Source: Bradyrhizobium sp. CB2312 (lineage in GTDB: Bacteria > Pseudomonadota > Alphaproteobacteria > Rhizobiales > Xanthobacteraceae). Taken from it: DNA of 64,000 bases. The position numbers were made by a program, and so were the translations under genes. The DNA lies in contig NZ_CP121668.1 in assembly GCF_029714425.1 (NCBI RefSeq), forward strand, positions 1,199,501-1,263,500, in the 5' to 3' direction. The first letter of the stretch is position 1. The number at the start of each line of letters is the position of its first letter. The notes under the pieces are model-generated. The model was not told the DNA's origin, made no database searches, and was given only the letters and a program-made list of their open reading frames with translations. Positions 6,060 to 15,565 of this stretch are shown one piece after another.

Positions 6060-9000
6060 ATGAACGGGTCGCAATTCGAGCGCGCAAACATCGTGGCAGA
6101 ACAGCTGTCGGCGACGGTCGCCTCGAAACCGGCCGATCCGATTCAGGAGCACAACTCCCGTCCGGCCGCTGAAGGCCTCTACGATCCGAGCCTGGAGAAG
6201 GACAGCTGCGGCGTCGGCTTCATCGCCAACATCAAGGGCAAGAAGTCGCACGAGATCGTCTCGGACGCGCTCAGCATCCTCTGCAATCTCGAGCATCGCG
6301 GCGCGGTCGGCGCCGACCCGCGCGCCGGCGACGGTGCCGGCATTCTGGTGCAGATCCCGCACGCCTTCTTCAGCCGCAAGGCGAAGGAGCTCGGCTTCGC
6401 GCTGCCCAATCCCGGCGAATACGCCATCGGCGCGCTGTTCATGCCGCGCGACACCGCCTGGCGCAACGTCATCAAGAGCATCATCGCCGACCAGATCAAG
6501 GAAGAGGGCCTGACCCTGCTCGGCTGGCGCGACGTGCCGACCGACAATTCCTCGCTCGGCGTCACCGTGAAGCCGACCGAGCCCGCTTGCATGCAGGTGT
6601 TCATCGGCCGCAACGGGGTTGCCAAGACCGAGGACGAGTTCGAGCGCCGGCTCTACATCCTGCGCAAGTCGATCTCGCAGGCGATCTACCAGCGCCGCGA
6701 CCGCGGCCTTGCGGGCTACTATCCCTGCTCGATGTCCTGCCGCACCGTGATCTACAAGGGCATGTTCCTCGCCGACCAGCTCGGCAAGTACTATCCCGAT
6801 CTGCACGAGAAGGATTTTGAGAGCGCGCTCGCGCTGGTGCATCAGCGCTTCTCGACCAACACCTTCCCGGCGTGGTCGCTGGCGCATCCCTACCGCATGA
6901 TCGCGCATAACGGCGAGATCAACACGCTGCGCGGCAACACCAACTGGATGGCGGCGCGCCAGGCTTCGGTGAGCTCCGAGCTCTACGGCAAGGACATCAA
7001 CCGGCTCTGGCCGATCTCCTACGAAGGCCAGTCGGACACTGCCTGCTTCGACAACGCGCTCGAATTCCTGGTGCAGGGCGGCTACTCGCTGCCGCACGCC
7101 GTGATGATGATGATTCCGGAGGCGTGGGCCGGCAATCCCTTGATGGATGAGAAGCGCCGCGCCTTCTACGAATATCATGCCGCGCTGATGGAGCCGTGGG
7201 ACGGCCCCGCCGCGATCGCCTTCACCGACGGCCGCCAGATCGGCGCCACGCTCGACCGCAACGGCCTGCGGCCGGCGCGCTATCTCGTCACCAAGGACGA
7301 CCGCATCGTCATGGCGTCGGAGATGGGCGTGCTGACGATCCCCGAGGACCAGATCATCACCAAGTGGCGCCTGCAGCCCGGCAAGATGCTGCTGGTCGAC
7401 CTCGAGCAGGGCCGCCTGATCCCGGACGACGAGATCAAGGCCGAGCTCTCCAGGAGCCATCCCTACAAGGAGTGGCTGGAGCGGACCCAGATCGTGCTGG
7501 AAGAGCTGCCGAAGGTGCCGACCACCGGCGTGCGCTCCAACCTGTCGCTTTTGGATCGCCAGCAGGCGTTCGGCTACAGCCAGGAAGACATCAGCATCCT
7601 GATGACGCCGATGGCGGCCACGGGCGAGGAGGCAGCCGGCTCGATGGGCAACGACACGCCGATCTCGGCGCTGTCGGACAAGGCCAAGCCGCTGTTCACC
7701 TACTTCAAGCAGAACTTCGCGCAGGTCACCAACCCGCCGATCGACCCGATCCGCGAGGAGCTGGTGATGAGCCTCGTCTCGATCATCGGGCCGCGGCCGA
7801 ACCTGTTCGACCTCCAGGGCATGGCCACGACCAAGCGCCTCGAAGTGCGCCAGCCGATCCTGACCGATGCAGATCTGGAAAAGATCCGCTCGATCTCCGA
7901 CGTCGCCGAATCCCACTTCAAGTCGCGCACGCTGGACACCACCTTCCACGCCGGTCTCGGCGCGGCCGGCATGGACCAGGTGCTGGACGAGCTCTGCGCG
8001 CGCGCGGAGAGCGCGGTGCGTGAGGGCGTCAACATCATCATCCTGTCCGACCGCATGGTCGGCACCGACCGCGTGCCGATTCCGGCGCTGCTGGCCTGCG
8101 CCGCCGTGCATCATCATCTGATCCGCGTCGGACTGCGCACCTCGGTCGGCCTCGTCGTCGAATCGGGCGAGCCGCGCGAAGTCCATCACTTCGCCTGCCT
8201 CGCGGGTTACGGCGCCGAAGCGATCAATCCCTACCTCGCGTTCGAGACCATCATCGCGATGAAGGATCGCCTGCCCGGCTCGCTCGACGACTACGAGATC
8301 GTCAAGCGCTACATCAAGTCGATCGGCAAGGGCCTGCTCAAGGTCATGTCCAAGATGGGCATCTCGACCTACCAGTCCTATTGCGGCGCGCAGATCTTCG
8401 ACGCGGTCGGCCTCAAGGCGGACTTCGTGTCGAAGTTCTTTGCGGGCACGCATACCCGCGTCGAGGGCGTCGGCCTTGCCGAGATCGCCGAAGAGGCCGT
8501 GCGCCGCCATGCCGACGCGTTCGGCGAGGCGCAGGTCTACAAGACCTCACTCGATGTCGGCGGCGAATATGCCTATCGCAGCCGCGGCGAGGACCACGCC
8601 TGGACCGCCGAATCGGTGTCGCTGCTCCAGCACGCCGCGCGCGGCAACTCGCAGGAGCGCTACCGCGCCTTCGCAAAAATCCTCAACGAGCAGTCGGAGC
8701 GCCTGCTGACGCTGCGCGGCCTGTTCCGGATCAAGAACGCGGACGAAGAGAAGCGCAAGCCTGTAGCGCTCGACCAGGTCGAGCCCGCCAAGGACATCGT
8801 CAAGCGCTTCGCCACGGGTGCGATGAGCTTCGGCTCGATCTCGCGCGAGGCGCATACGACACTGGCGATCGCCATGAACCGGATCGGCGGCAAGTCGAAC
8901 ACCGGTGAAGGCGGCGAGGAAGCCGACCGCTTCAAGCCGATGCCAAACGGCGATTCCATGCGCTCGGCGATCAAGCAGGTCGCCTCGGGCCGCTTCGGCG

Positions 9001-10793
9001 TCACCACGGAGTATCTCGTCAACTCCGACATGATGCAGATCAAGATGGCGCAGGGTGCCAAGCCCGGCGAGGGCGGCCAGCTGCCCGGCCACAAGGTCGA
9101 CGCGACCATCGCCAAGGTCCGGCACTCGACGCCGGGCGTCGGCCTGATCTCGCCGCCGCCGCACCACGACATCTACTCGATCGAGGATCTGGCGCAGCTC
9201 ATCTACGACCTCAAGAACGTCAACCCGACGGGAGACGTCTCGGTCAAGCTCGTCTCCGAAATCGGCGTCGGCACGGTGGCCGCGGGCGTTGCCAAGGCGC
9301 GCGCCGACCATGTCACCATCGCCGGTTTCGAGGGCGGCACGGGCGCTTCGCCGCTGACCTCGATCAAGCATGCCGGCTCGCCCTGGGAGATCGGCCTTGC
9401 CGAAACCCACCAGACCCTGGTGCGCGAGCGGCTGCGCAGCCGCATCGTGGTCCAGGTCGACGGCGGCTTCCGCACGGGGCGTGACGTCGTGATCGGCGCG
9501 CTGCTCGGTGCCGACGAGTTCGGCTTCGCCACCGCGCCGCTGATCGCGGCCGGCTGCATCATGATGCGCAAGTGCCATCTCAACACCTGCCCGGTCGGCG
9601 TCGCCACCCAGGACCCCGTCCTGCGCAAGCGCTTCACCGGCCAGCCCGAGCACGTGATCAACTACTTCTTCTTCGTCGCGGAGGAAGTCCGCGAGATCAT
9701 GGCTTCGCTCGGCTTCCGCACCTTCAACGAGATGGTCGGCCAGGTTCAGCTGCTCGACCAGACCAGGCTGGTCGCGCACTGGAAGGCCAAGGGCCTCGAT
9801 TTCTCAAAACTGTTCGTCAAGCAGAAGGAAGAGAAGGGCCAGAAGATCTATCACTCCGAGCGCCAGAACCATCATCTGGAGGCGGTGCTCGACCGCACGC
9901 TGATCGAGAACGCGCAGCCCGCGCTCGACCGCGGCGCGCCGGTGAAGATCGAGGCCACGATCAACAGCACCAACCGTTCCGCCGGCGCCATGCTGTCGGG
10001 CGCGGTCGCCAAGATCTACGGCCATGCCGGTCTTCCGCACGACACCATCCATGTCGGCCTCAAGGGCACTGCCGGCCAGGCCTTCGGCGCCTGGCTCGCG
10101 CACGGCGTCACCTTCGGGCTCGAGGGCGAAGCCAACGACTATGTCGGCAAGGGCCTGTCGGGCGGCAAGATCATCGTCAAGCCGCCGCGCAACGGCGGCA
10201 TCGTGCCGGAAGAGAGCATCATCGTCGGCAACACCGTGATGTACGGCGCGATCGCGGGCGAGTGCTACTTCCGCGGCATCGCCGGCGAGCGCTTCGCCGT
10301 GCGCAACTCGGGCGCTGTCGCGGTGGTCGAGGGCGCGGGCGATCATTGCTGCGAATACATGACCGGCGGCATCGTGGTCGTGCTCGGCAAGACTGGGCGC
10401 AATTTCGCGGCCGGCATGTCGGGCGGCATCGCCTATGTGCTGGACGAGGCCGGCGATTTCGACAAGCTGTGCAACCTCAGCATGGTCGAGCTCGAGCCGG
10501 TTTTGTCGGAAGAGCTGATCAACGCCGGCACCTACAACCACTCCGGTGACCTCGAGGCGCATGGCCGGGTCGACGTGTTCAAGAACCTGCTCGACTCCGA
10601 CGTCGAGCGCCTGCACGTCCTGATCACGCGCCATGCGAAGGCGACCGGCTCCAGGCGCGCCGCCGAGATCCTTGCCAATTGGAAGGACTGGCTGCCCAAA
10701 TTCCGCAAGGTGATGCCGGTCGAATACCGGCGCGCACTGCGCGAGATGGCCGCCAATGCGGACGCCGAGCCGAAAATCGCGATCGGGGCGTAA
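6060..10793 (+). CDS. gltB: Glutamate synthase (NADPH) large subunit
   Basis: 1577 residues. It makes two glutamates from glutamine and 2-oxoglutarate and is the assimilatory partner of glutamine synthetase. A 49-residue leader precedes the catalytic Cys50 (DSCGVGF), which becomes the N-terminus after autocleavage. The class II amidotransferase domain reaches to about 450. It is followed by the central domain and the FMN domain with [16 protein letters not shown] and [10 protein letters not shown]. The 3Fe-4S ligands are Cys1166, Cys1172 and Cys1177 in C-x5-C-x4-C spacing. The C-terminal beta-helix starts near 1280 ([19 protein letters not shown]). Length and motifs are complete. gltD follows after a 141-base gap that contains a palindromic repeat. 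Confidence 0.98.
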   Translation: MNGSQFERANIVAEQLSATVASKPADPIQEHNSRPAAEGLYDPSLEKDSCGVGFIANIKGKKSHEIVSDALSILCNLEHRGAVGADPRAGDGAGILVQIPHAFFSRKAKELGFALPNPGEYAIGALFMPRDTAWRNVIKSIIADQIKEEGLTLLGWRDVPTDNSSLGVTVKPTEPACMQVFIGRNGVAKTEDEFERRLYILRKSISQAIYQRRDRGLAGYYPCSMSCRTVIYKGMFLADQLGKYYPDLHEKDFESALALVHQRFSTNTFPAWSLAHPYRMIAHNGEINTLRGNTNWMAARQASVSSELYGKDINRLWPISYEGQSDTACFDNALEFLVQGGYSLPHAVMMMIPEAWAGNPLMDEKRRAFYEYHAALMEPWDGPAAIAFTDGRQIGATLDRNGLRPARYLVTKDDRIVMASEMGVLTIPEDQIITKWRLQPGKMLLVDLEQGRLIPDDEIKAELSRSHPYKEWLERTQIVLEELPKVPTTGVRSNLSLLDRQQAFGYSQEDISILMTPMAATGEEAAGSMGNDTPISALSDKAKPLFTYFKQNFAQVTNPPIDPIREELVMSLVSIIGPRPNLFDLQGMATTKRLEVRQPILTDADLEKIRSISDVAESHFKSRTLDTTFHAGLGAAGMDQVLDELCARAESAVREGVNIIILSDRMVGTDRVPIPALLACAAVHHHLIRVGLRTSVGLVVESGEPREVHHFACLAGYGAEAINPYLAFETIIAMKDRLPGSLDDYEIVKRYIKSIGKGLLKVMSKMGISTYQSYCGAQIFDAVGLKADFVSKFFAGTHTRVEGVGLAEIAEEAVRRHADAFGEAQVYKTSLDVGGEYAYRSRGEDHAWTAESVSLLQHAARGNSQERYRAFAKILNEQSERLLTLRGLFRIKNADEEKRKPVALDQVEPAKDIVKRFATGAMSFGSISREAHTTLAIAMNRIGGKSNTGEGGEEADRFKPMPNGDSMRSAIKQVASGRFGVTTEYLVNSDMMQIKMAQGAKPGEGGQLPGHKVDATIAKVRHSTPGVGLISPPPHHDIYSIEDLAQLIYDLKNVNPTGDVSVKLVSEIGVGTVAAGVAKARADHVTIAGFEGGTGASPLTSIKHAGSPWEIGLAETHQTLVRERLRSRIVVQVDGGFRTGRDVVIGALLGADEFGFATAPLIAAGCIMMRKCHLNTCPVGVATQDPVLRKRFTGQPEHVINYFFFVAEEVREIMASLGFRTFNEMVGQVQLLDQTRLVAHWKAKGLDFSKLFVKQKEEKGQKIYHSERQNHHLEAVLDRTLIENAQPALDRGAPVKIEATINSTNRSAGAMLSGAVAKIYGHAGLPHDTIHVGLKGTAGQAFGAWLAHGVTFGLEGEANDYVGKGLSGGKIIVKPPRNGGIVPEESIIVGNTVMYGAIAGECYFRGIAGERFAVRNSGAVAVVEGAGDHCCEYMTGGIVVVLGKTGRNFAAGMSGGIAYVLDEAGDFDKLCNLSMVELEPVLSEELINAGTYNHSGDLEAHGRVDVFKNLLDSDVERLHVLITRHAKATGSRRAAEILANWKDWLPKFRKVMPVEYRRALREMAANADAEPKIAIGA

Positions 10794-10804
10794 TTCTCAC
10801 CTCG

Positions 10805-10900
10805 CGTCATTCCGGGGCGCGCGATGCGCGAACCCGGAATCTCGCAAAGATAACCTCCAGGTTCCGGGTCTGCGCGCCGCGCGCGCATCCCGGAACGACG
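10805..10900. repeat. CGTCATTCCGGG palindromic repeat inside gltBD
   Basis: The left arm begins CGTCATTCCGGGGCGCGCGA at 10805; the right arm ends CCCGGAACGACG at 10900; inner arms around a CTCCAG centre also pair. The same family occurs at 12392-12495 and 53626-53703. Here it sits between two cotranscribed genes and would form a strong hairpin in the operon mRNA. Confidence 0.85.
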
Positions 10901-10934
10901 GAAAGAAAACTAAGCGGCAGGGACTTCGGGTTTA

Positions 10935-12386
10935 ATGGGCAAGATCACGGGTTTTCTGGAAATCGAACGGCATGACCGCAAGTACACCCCGGTCACCGAG
11001 CGCGTGAAGCATTACAACGAGTTCGTCGTTCCCTTGAGCGAGAAGGAAGTGCGCGACCAGGCCGCGCGCTGCATGAACTGCGGCATTCCCTATTGCCACG
11101 GCACCGGCTCGGTCGCACCCGGTACGCCGGGCTGCCCGGTCAACAACCAGATCCCCGACTGGAACGACCTCGTCTATCAGGGCAATTGGGAAGAAGCCTC
11201 GCGCAACCTGCACTCGACCAACAATTTCCCCGAGTTCACCGGCCGCATCTGCCCGGCGCCGTGCGAAGCGTCCTGCACGCTCAACATCGACGACAACCCT
11301 GTCACCATCAAGACCATCGAATGCGCGATCGTCGACCGCGCCTGGGACAATGGCTGGCTGAAGCCCGAGGTCGCCGCCGAGAAGACCGGCAAGAAGGTCG
11401 CCGTGATCGGCTCGGGTCCGGCCGGCATGGCCTGCGCGCAGCAGCTCGCGCGCGCCGGCCACGACGTGCACCTGTTCGAGAAGTACGCCAAGGCCGGCGG
11501 CCTGCTGCGTTACGGCATCCCCGACTTCAAGATGGAGAAGGGCGTCATCGACCGCCGCGTCAAGCAGATGGAAGGCGAAGGCGTGACCTTCCACTACAAC
11601 AGCCATGTCGGCGCTGACGGCAATGTCGATCCGCGCGAGATGCTCAACGAGTATGACGCGATCGCGCTCACCGGCGGCGCGGAAGCCCCGCGCGATCTGC
11701 CGATCCCCGGCCGCGAGCTCGACGGCATCCACTACGCCATGGATTTCCTCCCGCAGCAGAACCGCCGCGTCTCCAACGAGCCGCTGGGCGGCGGCGCCGA
11801 CATCCTCGCCGGCGGCAAGCATGTCGTCGTCATCGGCGGCGGCGACACCGGATCTGACTGCATCGGCACCTCGATGCGTCAGGGCGCGCTGTCGGTGACC
11901 CAGCTCGAGATCATGCCCGCCCCGCCCGAGCGCGAGAACAAGGGCCTGACCTGGCCGAACTGGCCGCTGAAGATGCGCACCTCCTCCAGCCAGGCCGAAG
12001 GCGCCATCCGCGAATTCGCCGTACTGACCCAGAAGTTTTCCGGCGAGAACGGCAAGGTCAAGAAGCTGCACTGCGTCCGCGTCGACGACAAGTTCAAGCC
12101 GATCGCCGGCACCGAGTTCGAGCTCGACGCCGAGCTCGTGCTGCTCGCCATGGGCTTCGTGCACCCCGTGCACGAAGGCCTCTTGAAGCAGCTCGCGGTC
12201 GACCTCGACCCGCGCGGCAACGTCAAGGCCAACACGCTGGACTACCAGACCTCGCGTCCGAACGTGTTCTCCGCCGGCGACATGCGCCGCGGCCAGTCGC
12301 TGGTGGTGTGGGCGATCCGCGAGGGCCGGCTGTGCGCGCGGTCGATCGACACGTTCCTGATGGGGAAGACGGATCTGCCGCGCTAG
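10935..12386 (+). CDS. gltD: Glutamate synthase (NADPH) small subunit
   Basis: 483 residues, normal length. It oxidises NADPH through FAD and passes electrons through [4Fe-4S] clusters to GltB. The N-terminal cluster region holds [11 protein letters not shown] (about 48-58) and later CPAPCEASC near 108. The FAD site is [14 protein letters not shown] near 157. The NADPH site is [13 protein letters not shown] near 298, and [17 protein letters not shown] (about 450-466) closes the FAD domain. It follows gltB in the same direction and is almost surely its operon partner. Confidence 0.98.
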   Translation: MGKITGFLEIERHDRKYTPVTERVKHYNEFVVPLSEKEVRDQAARCMNCGIPYCHGTGSVAPGTPGCPVNNQIPDWNDLVYQGNWEEASRNLHSTNNFPEFTGRICPAPCEASCTLNIDDNPVTIKTIECAIVDRAWDNGWLKPEVAAEKTGKKVAVIGSGPAGMACAQQLARAGHDVHLFEKYAKAGGLLRYGIPDFKMEKGVIDRRVKQMEGEGVTFHYNSHVGADGNVDPREMLNEYDAIALTGGAEAPRDLPIPGRELDGIHYAMDFLPQQNRRVSNEPLGGGADILAGGKHVVVIGGGDTGSDCIGTSMRQGALSVTQLEIMPAPPERENKGLTWPNWPLKMRTSSSQAEGAIREFAVLTQKFSGENGKVKKLHCVRVDDKFKPIAGTEFELDAELVLLAMGFVHPVHEGLLKQLAVDLDPRGNVKANTLDYQTSRPNVFSAGDMRRGQSLVVWAIREGRLCARSIDTFLMGKTDLPR

Positions 12387-12391
12387 GTGCA

Positions 12392-12495
12392 GTCATTCCG
12401 GGGCGCGCGAAGCGCGAGCCCGGAATCCATTCATCCACAAACCCTGAGGCCCGATGGATTCCGGGTTCGCGCCAAGTGGCGCGCCCCGGAATGAC
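12392..12495. repeat. GTCATTCCGGGG palindromic repeat after gltD
   Basis: Outer arms GTCATTCCGGGGCGCGC and GCGCGCCCCGGAATGAC, and inner arms CCGGAATCCAT / ATGGATTCCGG. It is the same family as 10805-10900 and 53626-53703, and starts 5 bases after the gltD stop, where it may act as an mRNA 3' end stabiliser or attenuator. Confidence 0.88.
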
Positions 12496-12552
12496 CAGCG
12501 GAGAGAGCCGCGCCCACGCGCCTCGCCTGAGTAGACGCGCAGGCAAGCAGCG

Positions 12553-14310
12553 CTAATTCTGCAGCCTCACCCCCACCATCATCACAGTCCCCTGCGAGCT
12601 CGATCCCGCCTGGTTCGAGTCCAGGATGTCGTGCCGCAGCGTGCCCTTGACCCAGATGTTGCGGTTGAGCTTGTAGATCAGGTTGCCTTCGAGCGAGTAG
12701 GTTTTGTCGTTGCGGCCCTGGTTCTGGTAGTCGTAGGTGCCGTAGGTGAATTTGCCGACCGCGGTGAGCCAGCGGCGGAAGTCGTGGTCGACTTCGATCC
12801 CGTAGGTGTGCACCAGCACGCCGGAGGAGCCGGGGACGGTGGTCTCGGCGATCTGCGTGTCGGTGGCGAATTTCACCGTGGTCAGGCCGCTCGCATTCCA
12901 GATCAGCGAGCCCGCGGTGAGGAAGCCCGCGAGCTGGCTGAGGCGCGGGTCGACATAGTTGCGCGCGGAATAGCCGACCGAGATCTCGCCGATGAGGATG
13001 CGCGAGAACTCGAAGGACGAGCCGACCTTGGCATAGCCGCCGTTTGAATCGCGGAAGTAGCCGTTGCGGTCGGCGGCCTGGTCGTGCACGCGGGTGTCGC
13101 CCTCGATCTCGACGAACGGCTTCAGGCCCGGCTTGAGATCGTAGGAGAAGCGCCCGACGCCGCCATACTGGTTGAAGTCGCGATCGTTGTTGCTGAAGGT
13201 CGAGCCGTCGGTGAGCTTCGAATCCGTGTAGGCGGTGCGGTCGACGGTGGCGCCGGCGGCGACCTGGAAACGGTTGAAGGTCTGGTCGAAGCCGAGCGTC
13301 GTGCCGTAGGCGGCGTAGACAGGATATTTTTGCAGGCCGGCCTGCACGTTCGGGCTGCCTGGATTGTCGGTGGCGAGCCGCAGGCGCAGCTGCGAGGTCA
13401 GCTTGAAATCGCGGTCGACGTCGAGGCGGCCGTCGACATGGCCGGTGAAATCGGGCCGGTCGACCTCGACCGGCGAGGGCGAGGCAAAGCCGTCGATCGT
13501 CGCCGGCATGTTGTTGGTGTAGCCCGAGAACGAGCCGCGCAGATCCGCGACCAGCGCGTGGCGCTCCCAGTCGGACTGGACAAGAAGGTCGGGTGCGACG
13601 ACGTAGACCGGCGAGCCCACCGGCTTGTTCAGGCGTGCCGGATTGGTGTCGTAGCCGGCGGAGAGCTCGAGCCCGCCCCTGATCAGGAAGCTGCCGGCAT
13701 AATCGCCGACCGCACTGAAGGCGTCGTCATCGGCCTTGAGGCGGCGGCGCAGCGGCTGGCCCGGCACGTTGCCGGCCATCGCCGGGGCGACCGGCGTCTT
13801 GTGCGCGGTCTCGGACGGCGGCGGCGCGATGCGCGGCGGGCCGAGCGTCGTCACCGGCGTTGCGGGTGGGGGCGGCGAGCCGGGGCCGAGCGGGCGCTTC
13901 GGCTTGGCCTGGCCGGGATAGAGTTTTGGCTGCTGCCGCTTGCGATTGAGCGAGTCATAGCCCGAGCCGCTCGCGCCGTTCGCGGCCGGCAGGCCGTAGG
14001 TCGGGACCTGACCGGCTGTGTTTTGGCCGAGGCGCGAAGGCGCTGGCGTCTGCTGGCGCTTGCGCGGATCGGCACCCGGATCGGGCAGCGTCGGCAGCGC
14101 GTCTGAGGGGGCCTGCGGCACGCCCGCCGTGCGGCGGGTCGGCAGCGTGTCGGGCGCGACGAAGCCGCCGCGGTTGGGATTGAACAGGTCGGGCGTGAGG
14201 CTCTGGGCGGCCGCGGGCGCGCTTTCCAGCGCGGTCAGCAGCAGGCATGGCAAAGCGGCGCGGAAAGCGTATGCGCAGCTGCCCCGGCCTCTACCTGGAG
14301 GCGACCCCAC
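12553..14310 (-). CDS. Outer-membrane beta-barrel protein (BBP2-type porin-like)
   Basis: 585 residues. Residues 1-35 form a signal sequence with a hydrophobic core (ALPCLLLTALESAPAAAQ). Residues about 36-200 are Pro/Arg-rich and probably disordered. The remaining two thirds, from GGLELSAGYDTNPARLN on, alternate hydrophobic and polar residues, with repeated turns such as GRFSYDLKPGLKPFVEIEG and HDFRRWLTAVGKFTYGTYD, as in transmembrane beta strands. SAGYDTNP and VGYSARNY are typical of the putative beta-barrel porin 2 family (PF10082). It ends GVRLQN, so the usual terminal Phe is absent. The start is uncertain, because in-frame ATGs are far apart. Confidence 0.82.
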   Translation of the reverse strand: MGSPPGRGRGSCAYAFRAALPCLLLTALESAPAAAQSLTPDLFNPNRGGFVAPDTLPTRRTAGVPQAPSDALPTLPDPGADPRKRQQTPAPSRLGQNTAGQVPTYGLPAANGASGSGYDSLNRKRQQPKLYPGQAKPKRPLGPGSPPPPATPVTTLGPPRIAPPPSETAHKTPVAPAMAGNVPGQPLRRRLKADDDAFSAVGDYAGSFLIRGGLELSAGYDTNPARLNKPVGSPVYVVAPDLLVQSDWERHALVADLRGSFSGYTNNMPATIDGFASPSPVEVDRPDFTGHVDGRLDVDRDFKLTSQLRLRLATDNPGSPNVQAGLQKYPVYAAYGTTLGFDQTFNRFQVAAGATVDRTAYTDSKLTDGSTFSNNDRDFNQYGGVGRFSYDLKPGLKPFVEIEGDTRVHDQAADRNGYFRDSNGGYAKVGSSFEFSRILIGEISVGYSARNYVDPRLSQLAGFLTAGSLIWNASGLTTVKFATDTQIAETTVPGSSGVLVHTYGIEVDHDFRRWLTAVGKFTYGTYDYQNQGRNDKTYSLEGNLIYKLNRNIWVKGTLRHDILDSNQAGSSSQGTVMMVGVRLQN

Positions 14311-14503
14311 GATGGAATAACTCCAACGAAATCAAGCACTTTCACGATTGCCCCCGCCGGACGGCCGGAACCATCGTTAATGGACTTAAAACAATTATGG
14401 TTAATGACCGGTTGAGGGCATTTGCGGCCGCGTCGCGTCACCCGCCCGGGCGTGCTAAGCAGGCGGCAACGGGCGAACGCCCACCCCTTCCTTGGACCTG
14501 ATC

Positions 14504-15511
14504 ATGCCGAGTTCGAAACCGCTGATGACCCAATCATCCGGCTCCACCCCCGCCAGCGTCGAATCCGCGCTCCGCACCCTGGAGACAGGCAGCGCAGGCA
14601 TCAACGCACTCTCGGCGGCGCTGCGCGGCCCGTTAAGCACGACCTTCGCGGCGGCCGTCGATCTGATCCGCCAGGCCAAGGGCCGCGTCGTCGTCACCGG
14701 GCTCGGCAAGTCCGGCCATATCGGGCGCAAGATTGCAGCGACGCTCGCCTCCACCGGCACGCCGGCTTTCTTCGTCCACGCCGCCGAAGCCGGCCATGGC
14801 GATCTCGGCATGATCACGCCCGACGACGTCATCATGGCGCTGTCCTGGTCCGGCGAGCAGCCGGAGTTGAAGAACCTCGTCAACTATTCGGCGCGGTTTG
14901 CCATCCCGATGATCGCGGTGACGTCGAACGCCGCGTCCTCGCTCGGGCAGGCCGCCGACATCGTGATCGAGCTGCCGAAAGCACGGGAGGCCTGCCCGCA
15001 CAATCTGGCGCCGACCACCTCGACGTTGATGCAGGCCGCGATCGGCGACGCCATCGCGATCGCGCTGCTCGAAGGCCGCGGCTTCACCGCGCTGGAATTC
15101 GCGCATTTCCACCCCGGTGGCAAGCTGGGGGCGATGCTGAAATTCGTCCGCGACTACATGCGCACCGGCGCGGAGATCCCGGTCAAGCCGCTCGGCACCG
15201 AGATGTCGGAGGCCGTGGTCGAGATGTCGGCCAAGGGTCTTGGCTGCGTCTGTATCGTCGATGAGGCCGGCGCCATCGCGGGCATCATCACCGACGGCGA
15301 CCTGCGCCGTCACATGCGCCCCGATCTGCTGACGGTATCCGTCGACGAGATCATGACCAGGCAGCCCAAGACCGTGCCGCCCTCGATGCTCGCGACCGAA
15401 ATGATCGAGGTGCTGAACACGCGCAAGATCACGACGCTGGTCGTGACCGAGGCCGACAAGGTGGTCGGCATCGTGCATCTGCACGACCTGCTGCGCGCCG
15501 GCGTGGCGTAG
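14504..15511 (+). CDS. kdsD: Arabinose-5-phosphate isomerase (KpsF/GutQ/KdsD family)
   Basis: 335 residues from the ATG at 14504. The enzyme interconverts ribulose-5-phosphate and arabinose-5-phosphate, the first step to Kdo for lipopolysaccharide. The SIS domain (about 30-175) has VVTGLGKSGHIGRKIAATLA, FVHAAEAGHGDLGMI and the ALSWSGEQPEL phosphosugar loop. LAPTTSTLMQAAIGDAIAI and FHPGGKLGA are strongly conserved in the family. Two CBS domains fill about 200-335 (CIVDEAGAIAGIITDGDLRR and TLVVTEADKVVGIVHLHDLL). A TTG at 14492 or an ATG at 14525 are other possible starts. It appears to stand alone. Confidence 0.95.
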   Translation: MPSSKPLMTQSSGSTPASVESALRTLETGSAGINALSAALRGPLSTTFAAAVDLIRQAKGRVVVTGLGKSGHIGRKIAATLASTGTPAFFVHAAEAGHGDLGMITPDDVIMALSWSGEQPELKNLVNYSARFAIPMIAVTSNAASSLGQAADIVIELPKAREACPHNLAPTTSTLMQAAIGDAIAIALLEGRGFTALEFAHFHPGGKLGAMLKFVRDYMRTGAEIPVKPLGTEMSEAVVEMSAKGLGCVCIVDEAGAIAGIITDGDLRRHMRPDLLTVSVDEIMTRQPKTVPPSMLATEMIEVLNTRKITTLVVTEADKVVGIVHLHDLLRAGVA

Positions 15512-15519
15512 TCCTCGCG

Positions 15520-15552
15520 CCGCCGGGCCCGGGACAAGCCCGGGCACGACGA
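15520..15552. repeat. GGCCCGGGACAAGCCCGGGC palindrome
   Basis: A short palindromic unit, CCCGGGACAAGCCCGGGCACGACGAC, right after the kdsD stop and between convergent genes. It matches half of the longer elements at 31907-32029 and 47339-47423. Confidence 0.7.
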
Positions 15553-15565
15553 CGGGCAGCCGGCA

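Noticed and set aside
5943..8510. Long open frame (855 codons) antisense to gltB
   Set aside because: It is the mirror of the high-GC codon pattern of gltB, with no family motif, and covers a clearly real gene.
8547..9779. Another long frame antisense to gltB
   Set aside because: No recognisable domain; low-complexity His/Arg/Asp composition typical of antisense frames in GC-rich genes.
12553..14310. Frames on the plus strand opposite the beta-barrel gene (13084-14106)
   Set aside because: Arg/Gly/Ala-rich with no motif; the barrel gene has a signal sequence and strand pattern.
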